From assembly GCA_947373185.1 (NCBI GenBank), contig CANBWP010000005.1, positions 1 through 64,000 on the forward strand: a stretch of DNA of 64,000 nucleotides, in the 5' to 3' direction. The notes below the pieces were generated by a model, which searched no databases, was not told where the DNA came from, and saw nothing but the letters and a program-made list of their open reading frames with translations. The number at the start of each line of letters is the position of its first letter. Position 1 is the stretch's first letter. The DNA comes from Comamonadaceae bacterium. GTDB lineage: Bacteria; Pseudomonadota; Gammaproteobacteria; Burkholderiales; Burkholderiaceae_C. Position numbers and translations under genes: made by a program. Positions 55,684-63,294 of this stretch are shown here, piece after piece.

Positions 55684-56847
55684 ATGCCAGACAAAAAATC
55701 CATGAATCGCACCGGGATCTCCATGACTCAGGAGTTCCTGAGCCATATTTTGGGTGCCATTTACGATGCGGCGCTGGATGAGGCGGGCTGGGTCAGTTGC
55801 CTAGAGACCATTCGAATTGGGTTTGAAGGCAACTACGCTTCTCTGATTGTCAGAACCGAAACCACCGAAGACATTGGTTTGATCGTCTCTGCCGGCATCA
55901 ACCAGTCCAACCTTGACCCTGGCAATCCTTACATTGCCATGAGCCCTTTCACGGGCATGGTGCCTGATCAAATTGTGACCATCGCAGATGTCATCTCAGA
56001 GCGTGAATGGCGAAACTCAGATTACTACCAGAGTTACTGCAAACCCCAGGGCGTTTTCCATGTCTTGGCGGCAGACATCTCGACACGCAATGGTGGCGTG
56101 TACGGCCTTCGCATCACGCGGCCCGAAGACGCACCCGCTTTTACCAAGGCAGAAATTGATTTTTGCCAACTGCTGATTCCGCACATCAAACGTGCCTTGA
56201 ACTTGCACCTGTCGATCAACGACGATCGCAAAGTCAGCTCCTTGTACAGCCAAGCCATGGCGCAACTGATGGTGGGCGTGGTCATCTTGGACCAAGACCG
56301 AGAGGTGCTGGAATGCAACCCCGCTGCCACCGCCATTTTGGAATCTCAGGATGGCCTGCGCGTGGTGTCCAAGCAGCTTGAAGCGGCATACACCAACGAC
56401 AACAAAAAGTTACAAGCGCTCATTCAAGATGCCTTGGTCAAGAAAGTCGTCACCAAAGCTTCGCTGAACCAAGCCACATCCATCACGCGACCTTCTGGCC
56501 GTTTGGCGTGGGGCCTGATTGTTCAGCCCATCTCTTCTGACCAATGGACCGAAGGCAAGCAACGCCCCAGCGTGGCCATCTTCCTGCGTGACACCGAAGG
56601 GCGCGTCGACCCGCCAGTGCGTTTGGCCCAAGAGTTATTCCACTTGACGCCTGCTGAAACAGCCCTGGCCATTCAATTGGCCAATGGTTTGTCGCTCGAA
56701 GACGCCTCCGAAGTGCTGAACATTCGCCGCAACACCGCGCGCGCCCATTTGCGGTCCATCTTCTCCAAAACTGGCGTGCGCCGCCAAACTGAATTGGTTC
56801 GAATTTTCCTCAACAGCGTGGCCTGGTTGAGCGAAACCAACGATTGA
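55684..56847 (+). CDS. LuxR-type transcriptional regulator, TeiR-like candidate
   Basis: 387 residues, or 374 from ATG 55723. Other ATGs lie at 55702 and 55723, and the true start is unclear. The C-terminal 60 residues (FHLTPAETALAIQLANGLSLEDASEVLNIRRNTARAHLRSIFSKTGVRRQTELVR) are a LuxR/NarL HTH with the conserved TPAE and LxxIFxKTGVxRQ pattern. The N-terminal 300 residues look like GAF/PAS-type ligand domains, not a receiver or an acyl-homoserine-lactone domain. Steroid degradation in C. testosteroni is activated by the LuxR-family protein TeiR. This is the only large regulator in the window and is the best candidate to bind the repeated dyad. Confidence 0.82.
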   Translation: MPDKKSMNRTGISMTQEFLSHILGAIYDAALDEAGWVSCLETIRIGFEGNYASLIVRTETTEDIGLIVSAGINQSNLDPGNPYIAMSPFTGMVPDQIVTIADVISEREWRNSDYYQSYCKPQGVFHVLAADISTRNGGVYGLRITRPEDAPAFTKAEIDFCQLLIPHIKRALNLHLSINDDRKVSSLYSQAMAQLMVGVVILDQDREVLECNPAATAILESQDGLRVVSKQLEAAYTNDNKKLQALIQDALVKKVVTKASLNQATSITRPSGRLAWGLIVQPISSDQWTEGKQRPSVAIFLRDTEGRVDPPVRLAQELFHLTPAETALAIQLANGLSLEDASEVLNIRRNTARAHLRSIFSKTGVRRQTELVRIFLNSVAWLSETND

Positions 56848-56877
56848 AGCTGGCGCATTGCGCCCAAATTTCATTTT

Positions 56878-56895
56878 TAGTCTACTTGGACGATG
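56878..56895 (+). promoter_or_regulatory. Palindromic operator (consensus copy) before the Ltp2-like gene
   Basis: TAGTCT-ACTT-GGACGATG followed by GTTG, 56 bp before the ATG at 56951 and 31 bp after the regulator stop. CAATAG about 24 bp downstream may be the -10. Confidence 0.65.
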
Positions 56896-56950
56896 GTTGT
56901 GCCAGCCACTCTGCGCACAATAGCCCACAACGCTTTCGCCAAAGGACATC

Positions 56951-58165
56951 ATGGGACTCTCAGGAAAAGCTGCCGTTGTCGGCGCAGCACAATACAAACC
57001 AGAAAAGTACAGTACCGCGCCGCGCATGTTTCACCTGGAACAAGTGGCCGATTTGGCCACCCAGGCCTTGGAAGACGCAGGCTTGTCATTGGCCGACGTC
57101 GATGGCCTCATCACCTTGGGCCCACAGTTTCACGAAGCGGGCATGTTCATTCCCGCCATGGCCGGGGAATACTTGGGCACGCGTCTGAATTTTGCAGAAG
57201 TGGTTGACTTGGGTGGCGCCAGTTCTGTGGGCATGGTGTGGCGCGCGGCAGCGGCCATTGAACTGGGCATGTGCGATACCGTGGTGTGCGTCATTCCAGC
57301 GCGCATGGCGCCCACCGCACCCCATGACGACCACATTGCGGAAGTCATGAAAGCCTCACGCTTTGGCGGTCACAGCACACGCTTTGGCGCCCCCGAAGCT
57401 GAGATGGACTTGCCATACGGCCACATGGCCCAAAACACCGGCTACGCCATGATTGCGCAGCGCTACGCGTCCGTGCATGGTTATGACGCTGCGGCCTTGG
57501 CACGCATTGCTGTGGACCAACGCTTCAACGCTTGCCACAACCCACAAGCCATGTTTTACGGTCAGCCCATCACCGTGGACGACGTGCTGGCATCGCGCAT
57601 GGTGGCCGAGCCTTTGCGCATGCTCGAAATTGTGATGCCCGTTGCCGGAGGTGGCGCTGTGGTGGTCACGCGCGATGACAATCTAAAGCGTTGCAAACAT
57701 CGCGGTGTGCGCGTCATTGGTTGCGGCGAACATGTTCAATCCAAATCGCCCACTTATGCGGCCGACATGCTGGCCACCCCCATTGGTCCCGCTTCGCAAC
57801 GTGCATTTGCCATGGCCAATTTAAAACCGGCCGACATGCACATGGCGCAAATTTACGACTGCTACACCATCACCGTCATGCTAACGTTGGAAGATGCAGG
57901 TTTCTGCAAAAAAGGTGAAGGTCTGCAATTTTTGCGCGATCACAATTTCACCTTCCAAGGCGACTTCCCCATGAACACCCACGGTGGTCAACTCAGCTTT
58001 GGCCAGACTGGCAGCGCGGGCGGTATGACGCAAGTGATCGAGGCCATCCACCAAATTCAAGGCCGCGCCGATGCGCGCCAATTGAAACGCCACGACCTGG
58101 CCTATGTCTCTGGCACCGGCGGTGTTATGAGTGAGCAAGGCGCTTTGATTTTGCAGGGAGCATGA
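56951..58165 (+). CDS. SCP2/thiolase-family steroid side-chain aldolase (Ltp2-like)
   Basis: 404 residues of the lipid-transfer/thiolase group. It lacks the classical thiolase Cys context (LGGASSVGMVWRAAAAIELG where CxGxG would be) but retains NTHGGQLSFGQTGSAGG near the C-terminus and a Tyr-rich MAQIYDCYTITVM where Ltp2 has its catalytic Tyr. Ltp2 performs a retro-aldol cleavage of 17-hydroxy-C22 steroid CoA, releasing propionyl-CoA and androstenedione, and needs the DUF35 domain of its partner. The next gene supplies exactly a DUF35 domain. AAGGA precedes the start. Ordinary thiolase activity looks unlikely. Confidence 0.82.
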   Translation: MGLSGKAAVVGAAQYKPEKYSTAPRMFHLEQVADLATQALEDAGLSLADVDGLITLGPQFHEAGMFIPAMAGEYLGTRLNFAEVVDLGGASSVGMVWRAAAAIELGMCDTVVCVIPARMAPTAPHDDHIAEVMKASRFGGHSTRFGAPEAEMDLPYGHMAQNTGYAMIAQRYASVHGYDAAALARIAVDQRFNACHNPQAMFYGQPITVDDVLASRMVAEPLRMLEIVMPVAGGGAVVVTRDDNLKRCKHRGVRVIGCGEHVQSKSPTYAADMLATPIGPASQRAFAMANLKPADMHMAQIYDCYTITVMLTLEDAGFCKKGEGLQFLRDHNFTFQGDFPMNTHGGQLSFGQTGSAGGMTQVIEAIHQIQGRADARQLKRHDLAYVSGTGGVMSEQGALILQGA

Positions 58166-59112
58166 GCATGACTTGGAACAAACCCCTGCCCCACCCCACC
58201 ACCATTTCAGCGCCTTATTGGGAGGGCTTGAAAGCCCATGAAGTGCGCCTTCAACAATGCGACCACGGCCATTGGCTGTTTTTCCCTCGCACCCACTGCC
58301 CCACTTGCGGCTCACGCCAATTGGCATGGCATGCCGTCAGCGGTGAAGCCACGCTTTACAGCTTTACCGTCGCACGGGTTCCCACTTTGCCCGAGTTCAC
58401 CGACGAGATGCCCCAGTTGTTGGCTGTTGTTGAATTGAACGAAGGCGTCCACATCAACACCACCTTGGTGGGCGTTGACCCCGCACAACTTCGCATTGGC
58501 CAACGCGTGCGCCCCGTGTTTGACGAACGTCCTGGCAGCGTCACTTTGTTGCGTTACACACCCATTGAATCCGCTCAAGCCATGGTGATCAGTGGCGATG
58601 GACCTGCCATGATTGAACCGGCGGTTGCCGCCCCACCTGTTCAGTCCTTGCGGCAAATCAATTGCAAAGATTTGGACGCCATGCAGTCGCTGGTGTCAGA
58701 AGAATTCTCAGCTTGGTCTAATCAAGTCGAAGTGACGCAAGACTTGATCAACCAATTTGCAGCACTCTCGGGTGACGACTATTGGATTCACACCGACCCC
58801 GTTAAAGCGCGTGCGGAAAGTCCGTTTGGCACCACCATTGCGCACGGCGCCTTGGTGCAAGTGTTAATCAGTCGCATGAAATTGCCACTGGACCATGAAG
58901 TGGTGGGTTACAACAACATCGTGAACTACGGCTCGGACCGTTTGCGCTTTCCTTCACCGGTGCCATCGGGCTGCCGAATTCACACGCGTTATCGCGTCAA
59001 GTCGGTTCAAGCTGTCAAAAGTGGCACCCAAGTGACGATGGAAATCAATGTCCATGTGGTGGGCCAAGATCGGCCTTCTGTGATCAATGATTTGGTCATG
59101 TTGTACATGTAA
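58162..59112 (+). CDS. DUF35 (zinc ribbon plus OB fold) fused to a MaoC hydratase
   Basis: 316 residues, ATGA overlap with the Ltp2-like gene; a second ATG at 58168 has better ribosome-site spacing. Residues about 15-150 are a DUF35 protein: zinc ribbon Cys33, His35/His37, Cys46, Cys49 (HCPTCGS), then an OB fold (LYSFTVARVP, VVELNEGVHINTTLVGV). Residues about 180-316 are a hot-dog hydratase with SGDDYWIHTDP and TIAHG. Mycobacterial ChsH2 combines the same two domains in the opposite order (MaoC first). The protein would both hydrate the C22 enoyl-CoA and activate the aldolase. Confidence 0.85.
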   Translation: MSMTWNKPLPHPTTISAPYWEGLKAHEVRLQQCDHGHWLFFPRTHCPTCGSRQLAWHAVSGEATLYSFTVARVPTLPEFTDEMPQLLAVVELNEGVHINTTLVGVDPAQLRIGQRVRPVFDERPGSVTLLRYTPIESAQAMVISGDGPAMIEPAVAAPPVQSLRQINCKDLDAMQSLVSEEFSAWSNQVEVTQDLINQFAALSGDDYWIHTDPVKARAESPFGTTIAHGALVQVLISRMKLPLDHEVVGYNNIVNYGSDRLRFPSPVPSGCRIHTRYRVKSVQAVKSGTQVTMEINVHVVGQDRPSVINDLVMLYM

Positions 59113-59161
59113 TTTTTCAGCTGATTTTTTCAATTGATTCAACCCAAACAATTCATCGCCC

Positions 59162-60307
59162 ATGACCACTAGCCCCTCCAATCGAGTTTTGTTTGCCTTC
59201 ATCTTGTCCGCCAGTTTGGCATCGACCATTGGCGGACTGCCCTTCAATGTGTTGCCTGTCATGCTGGGCAGTTTGGCCGATTCATTCCAATTGGATGCCC
59301 AAACCACCGGCCTGATTGGCTCGATTTGTTTTGCCGGATATTTGGTGGGCACATTGGGTGCGCCCTTTTGGATGAACCGGGTCAACTGGCGCGTGCTGAC
59401 CCTAGTGAGCGCCGTTGGCACCGCAGGTTCATTTGCTTTGAGCTCACAAGTCAGCACCCTGGAATGGTTGTTTGTGGTGTGGGCTTTGATTGGATTTTTC
59501 GCCTCCACCATGACCTGCTTGGGCATGCGAATTTTGTCTGACTTGCCCGACAAAGTGCGCGCCTTCGGCACCCGTCAAGGCGTTGAACTGTCGGTCACAG
59601 CGGCCGTCTTGTTTGCATTGCCACCGCTCATCATTTCTCAGTTCAAATACCCTGGCGCGGCTTTGTCATTGGCCGCGGTTGTGGCCGTTTTAAGCCTCTC
59701 TGCTTTTTGGGTTCCAACGGGTTCGCAGGCTGCCGAAGGCGACAACCCCGAAGCCCCTGCGGTAGGTGCTTATTTGCCATCCGCAGCATGGCGTTCATTG
59801 GCTTTGTTTTTCATCTTCTTGGTGGGCAACATTGGCCTGTGGGCTTTCCTTGAACGCATTGGCAGTTCACTGCAAATTGCGCCCGCCGAAATGGGAACCG
59901 TTTTTGCCGTGCTCAAATTGTTAGGGGGCGTCGCAGCCTTTTTCACAGCCGCCGTGGGTGAGCGGGTCGGCCCAACTCGCGCTGCATGGTGGGTGGTCGC
60001 GGCCGTTAGCCTCGGCTTGGTTTTATTGCACACCGCCACGGCATTTTTAGGATTCGCATTGGGTGCTTGGATTTGGGAATTTGCATTCACCTGCGGTTGC
60101 GTGTTTCATGCGGCCAGCATTGCGCGCAGTGACCCAAGCGGACGTGCCGTGATGTTGGTTCCAGCCGTCTTTGCCTTGAGCTCCATGGCAGGCCCTGGTC
60201 TGGCGGGGCAAATTGCGGCGGGCGGCAATTACTTGGGCCTTTTGGGTTTTGCTTTTGCATCAACCTTATTGCCCGCTTTGGTGAACTTCATTCGCCGGCC
60301 CGCCTGA
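59162..60307 (+). CDS. MFS transporter (smaller, distinct type)
   Basis: 381 residues, short for the family, with 11-12 hydrophobic segments. It lacks the DRQI and GEAGG motifs of the other five transporters in this window. NVLPVMLGSLADSFQLDAQTTGLIGSICFAGYLVGT opens it. The gap to the DUF35-MaoC gene is 49 bp, so it may be co-transcribed. A hairpin follows 28 bp after its stop. It may export or import a C22-type intermediate. This cannot be determined from sequence. Confidence 0.83.
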   Translation: MTTSPSNRVLFAFILSASLASTIGGLPFNVLPVMLGSLADSFQLDAQTTGLIGSICFAGYLVGTLGAPFWMNRVNWRVLTLVSAVGTAGSFALSSQVSTLEWLFVVWALIGFFASTMTCLGMRILSDLPDKVRAFGTRQGVELSVTAAVLFALPPLIISQFKYPGAALSLAAVVAVLSLSAFWVPTGSQAAEGDNPEAPAVGAYLPSAAWRSLALFFIFLVGNIGLWAFLERIGSSLQIAPAEMGTVFAVLKLLGGVAAFFTAAVGERVGPTRAAWWVVAAVSLGLVLLHTATAFLGFALGAWIWEFAFTCGCVFHAASIARSDPSGRAVMLVPAVFALSSMAGPGLAGQIAAGGNYLGLLGFAFASTLLPALVNFIRRPA

Positions 60308-60335
60308 AGTCAGTCTCAAGCCACGCTGTTGGCCT

Positions 60336-60369
60336 GCTTGAAGGCACCCCTTCAGGGTGCACTTCAAGC
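60336..60369. terminator. Strong stem-loop between convergent genes
   Basis: GCTTGAAG-G-CACCC and GGGTG-CA-CTTCAAGC form a 13-bp stem with one bulge and a 5-base loop, placed between the MFS stop and the hsaE stop. There is no T-run on either side, but the position and strength fit a two-way terminator. Confidence 0.6.
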
Positions 60370-60386
60370 AAACTGAGGACATTCGC

Positions 60387-61178
60387 TTATTCAGCGAACC
60401 GAATGCTACAACCGCCCAAACCTTCAATGTGCATCGTGAAGTGATCACCTGCCACAGCGGTGACCAAGGGCGCTAATGAACCCGACAAAATCAGTTCGCC
60501 CGCCTTGAAGGGAATGCCAAATGCACCCAGGGTGTTGGCCAACCAAGCCACCGCTTCTGCAGGGTGCCCTTGCACGGCGCTGCCCAAACCTGATCCTGCT
60601 GGCGCATCGTTTTTCCACATTTGCATGGCGGCTGCGGCCAAGTCCAGTGCGTACGGATCGGTGTGCTGTTGACCCACCACAAACACACCACACGACGCGT
60701 TGTCCGCCACGGTGTCTTGGATTTTGATTTTCCAATCGTCGATGCGCGAGTCGACAATTTCAAAGCAAGGCGCGACCCACTCGGTGGCCGCCATGACTTG
60801 CTCGCGCGTGATGCCTGGACCTTTTAAATCGGCTTTCAACATGAAAGCAATTTCGCCTTCTGCTTTGGGTTGAATCAGACCTGTTTTTTTCATGGACACC
60901 GTTGCACCATCTTCACAATGCATGGCATCGGTTAAAAAACCAAAGTCGGGTTGAAACACCCCAAGCATGTCTTGTACAGGCTTGGAAGTCACACCAATTT
61001 TTTTGCCAATGACGCGCTCACCAGACGCCACACGGCGGTTTAGAAACTGCAAAGAAATGCCATAAGCATCTTCCACGGTGATGTCGGCAAATCGATTGGT
61101 GAAAGGCACCAAGGTGCGGCGCTCACGCAAGGCGGCAAACAAATCATCGCCCAATTGTTGAATCAATTCGGGGGTCAT
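60387..61178 (-). CDS. hsaE: 2-hydroxyhexa-2,4-dienoate hydratase (HsaE/TesE)
   Basis: 264 residues from ATG 61178, the usual length for the MhpD/HsaE family; a longer in-frame reading into the hydrolase gene is rejected. VIGKKIGVTSKPVQDMLGV, PKAEGEIAFMLKADL (metal-binding Glu residues) and CFEIVDSRIDDWKIKIQDTVADNAS carry the family landmarks. It hydrates the small dienoate released by HsaD to 4-hydroxy-2-oxohexanoate. The aldolase and aldehyde dehydrogenase that follow (TesG/TesF or HsaF/HsaG) are absent from the window. Its start is 4 bp from the hydrolase stop. Confidence 0.88.
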   Translation of the reverse strand: MTPELIQQLGDDLFAALRERRTLVPFTNRFADITVEDAYGISLQFLNRRVASGERVIGKKIGVTSKPVQDMLGVFQPDFGFLTDAMHCEDGATVSMKKTGLIQPKAEGEIAFMLKADLKGPGITREQVMAATEWVAPCFEIVDSRIDDWKIKIQDTVADNASCGVFVVGQQHTDPYALDLAAAAMQMWKNDAPAGSGLGSAVQGHPAEAVAWLANTLGAFGIPFKAGELILSGSLAPLVTAVAGDHFTMHIEGLGGCSIRFAE

Positions 61179-61182
61179 GGGC

Positions 61183-62022
61183 TTAGCCTTTCTGCAAAAA
61201 ATCAATGCAGTTGCGATTGAACATGTCGCGGTGTTCCACTTGCACCCAATGGCCACAACGGTTGACCAACACCATGCGCGCTTGCGGGCAATGGTCCAGC
61301 AATTTGGTGGCGCCACCGACGGGGTTGAAGTGATCGTTGACGCCCCAGAATCCGAACACGGGGCACTTCAATTCATGCAGACGGTCGGTCAAATTGGGCA
61401 CCTTCAAAACAGAGCGTGCTGCTTGCGTTTGCGTTGCTGCAATGGGCGCGCGTTCGTTGATGATCTCGTCTGTGAGCAAGCTGGGGTCAAACAACTGCAT
61501 GGTCATGACAGCACGCATGGCCTCTGCGCCAGTTTTACCCGATTGGTAAATTTGGAACATGTTGGCAATACCAGGCATGGCCAAATAAGTGTCCAAGTCT
61601 TCGACGCCACCGGGGGCCATCAAGATGAGTCGGCTGACTTCGTCGGGGTACGCCAAGGCGTAACCCAGGGCCACCGCGCCCCCCAATGAATTGCCCAAGA
61701 GCGTGATGTTTTTCAAGCCCAGCGCATCGACCAAGCCTTTGACGCCCGCCACAAAGAAATCCAAATCGTATTGCGGAATATCAGGTTTGCTGGAAAGACC
61801 GTAACCCAACAAATCGGGCACGATGGTGCGATAACCCGCTTTGGCAAACTCTGGGTAGTTGCCTTTGAAGTTGCTGTAGCCACTGGCTCCGCCGCCCGCG
61901 CCGTGCAGGAAGATCACCACCTCGTCTTGTCCTTGCTCATGGTAGTGAATGCGTTGGGCAGCACCTGCGACAGGTGCAATGTCAACGTAGTGGCCTTCAG
62001 GGATGGAAAATTGATTTGTCAT
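61183..62022 (-). CDS. hsaD: Meta-cleavage product hydrolase (HsaD/TesD)
   Basis: 279 residues, alpha/beta-hydrolase fold. Oxyanion segment LHGAGGGASGYSNF, nucleophile Ser112 in GNSLGGAV, Asp in WGVNDHFNP and His in CGHWVQVEH complete the triad expected for C-C bond hydrolases. It splits 4,9-DSHA into the C/D-ring propionate HIP (9,17-dioxo-DSHA product) and the dienoate passed to HsaE. Middle gene of a three-gene minus-strand unit, 50 bp after the flavin reductase gene. Confidence 0.9.
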   Translation of the reverse strand: MTNQFSIPEGHYVDIAPVAGAAQRIHYHEQGQDEVVIFLHGAGGGASGYSNFKGNYPEFAKAGYRTIVPDLLGYGLSSKPDIPQYDLDFFVAGVKGLVDALGLKNITLLGNSLGGAVALGYALAYPDEVSRLILMAPGGVEDLDTYLAMPGIANMFQIYQSGKTGAEAMRAVMTMQLFDPSLLTDEIINERAPIAATQTQAARSVLKVPNLTDRLHELKCPVFGFWGVNDHFNPVGGATKLLDHCPQARMVLVNRCGHWVQVEHRDMFNRNCIDFLQKG

Positions 62023-62048
62023 GGTGTGGTGGTTTCAATGTGTATTTG

Positions 62049-62064
62049 AATTCGAATTCGAATT
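62049..62064. repeat. 16-bp perfect palindrome made of GAATTC repeats
   Basis: AATTCGAATTCGAATT is its own reverse complement and lies in the 50-bp gap between the flavin-reductase and hydrolase genes. It may be a binding site, an mRNA hairpin, or chance in AT-rich spacer. Confidence 0.5.
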
Positions 62065-62072
62065 TGAACGAT

Positions 62073-63053
62073 TTACGCAGTGGCAGATTGCCACAACTTC
62101 GGCAGGCCAGGGTCGGTGGCAGATATCGCCTGCTTCAACAAGTTGCGCAAGGCAGCAGACTCGAGTTCGCCCATGCGAGACACCAAGTCGGCTTCAAACG
62201 ATTTGGCTGCAGCCAAGACATGCAAGATGGCATCGCTGCCCTTGGCACTGAGTCGAAGACCGGCGCCATTGCTGAGGACTTCCAACAAACCGCGCTTCAC
62301 CAAAGACTGGAGGGTGTTCGAACTGATGTCAACGCCCGTGTAAGCAATGTGCGCCACGATTTCTTCAGGTTTCAAAGGCTGCTTCACACTCAGCAGTGAC
62401 AAGATAAAAAAGTCTGTGTCTGAAAGCTGACGCTGCGCCAATGTACCGCGCAAGCCATGCACAAACTGAAAGTGTGCGCGGCCAAACAAGTAACCCAACA
62501 AGTTTTCAGAATACGAGGCGCCTTCGATGTTCGAGGTGGGCTCTGTGGCAACTGGACCGGCTTTTCTGGCAGCCAAGGCATAACCCCCGGTGACATACAA
62601 CAAAGGGGGGCGATTAGAACTGTCGTAATGGGTCACTTCGCCCACAAAAATGGTATGGTCGCCCCCTTCATATTGGAAGGCTGTACGGCATTGAAAGCGT
62701 GCGCTGCACCCTTGCAGCAAGGGTGCAGTGTTGCTGGAAACGTCTAAGTCCAAGCCCGCAAATTTGTCTTCACCTGCCTTGGCAAAGCGATTGGACAACT
62801 CTTCTTGTTCATTGGACAAAATGTGAACGTTCCAATGGGTGGTGCTGCTGAAAACTGGCAGACTGCGGGCCTTTTTGGCCAAACTCCACAGCACCATGGG
62901 GGGGTCTAACGATACAGAGTTAAAGCTATTAGCAGTAACCCCTACCAAGGTGCCGTCCTCGGCCTGTGCGGTCACGATGGTGACGCCCGTGGCAAACATG
63001 CCCAAGGCCTGTCTAAAGTCTTTCGGGTCAAATGGTTGTGCAGCTTTGTCCAT
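62073..63053 (-). CDS. hsaB: Flavin reductase with C-terminal MarR-like domain (HsaB-type reductase of the steroid monooxygenase)
   Basis: 326 residues from ATG 63053 (AGGA six bases upstream). Residues 1-165 are a flavin reductase (FATGVTIVTAQ, GVTANSFNSVSLDPPMVLW, GDHTIFVGEVTHYD). Residues about 185-320 read as a MarR-like winged helix (LSDTDFFILSLLSVKQPLKP, ISSNTLQSLVKRGLLEV). Mycobacterial HsaB has only the first domain. The same fusion is known from the C1 reductase of Acinetobacter p-hydroxyphenylacetate hydroxylase, where the second domain senses the substrate and releases autoinhibition. It would feed reduced flavin to HsaA, encoded divergently. Confidence 0.85.
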   Translation of the reverse strand: MDKAAQPFDPKDFRQALGMFATGVTIVTAQAEDGTLVGVTANSFNSVSLDPPMVLWSLAKKARSLPVFSSTTHWNVHILSNEQEELSNRFAKAGEDKFAGLDLDVSSNTAPLLQGCSARFQCRTAFQYEGGDHTIFVGEVTHYDSSNRPPLLYVTGGYALAARKAGPVATEPTSNIEGASYSENLLGYLFGRAHFQFVHGLRGTLAQRQLSDTDFFILSLLSVKQPLKPEEIVAHIAYTGVDISSNTLQSLVKRGLLEVLSNGAGLRLSAKGSDAILHVLAAAKSFEADLVSRMGELESAALRNLLKQAISATDPGLPKLWQSATA

Positions 63054-63121
63054 GTCTTTTCCTGATCTAAGCACTCAGCTTGAATCGAGCCGAGCGAAAT
63101 GAAATCCTTCACTCGGACTAG

Positions 63122-63139
63122 ATTCGTCCATTCACCCTC
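63122..63139 (-). promoter_or_regulatory. Weak operator-like half-site before hsaB
   Basis: ATTCGTCC on the plus strand gives GGACGAAT towards hsaB, about 69 bp from its start. The left half is poor. It may be the hsaB counterpart of the clear copy at 63178 in the same divergent gap. Confidence 0.3.
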
Positions 63140-63177
63140 AAATGCGGCGCCATACTGGCGCATGGGCTCCCATGTTT

Positions 63178-63195
63178 TAGTCTGATTGGACGATG
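63178..63195 (+). promoter_or_regulatory. Palindromic operator (consensus copy) before hsaA
   Basis: TAGTCT-GATT-GGACGATG followed by ATTG. TATCTG about 23 bp downstream fits a -10 element. The start codon is 100 bp downstream, the longest leader among the clear copies. Confidence 0.62.
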
Positions 63196-63294
63196 ATTGC
63201 AGCCCACTGGCGTGGGAATATCTGGATGTCTCGCGTTATTTTTTGCCATCTTGCATTCAACTATTTGCGCCCTCAAGGCGCACGGAGATTAAAC

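Noticed and set aside
60336-60369. Stem-loop between convergent genes as a small RNA or attachment site
   Set aside because: Position between two stops and simple hairpin form are explained by termination. No promoter or conserved core was seen.
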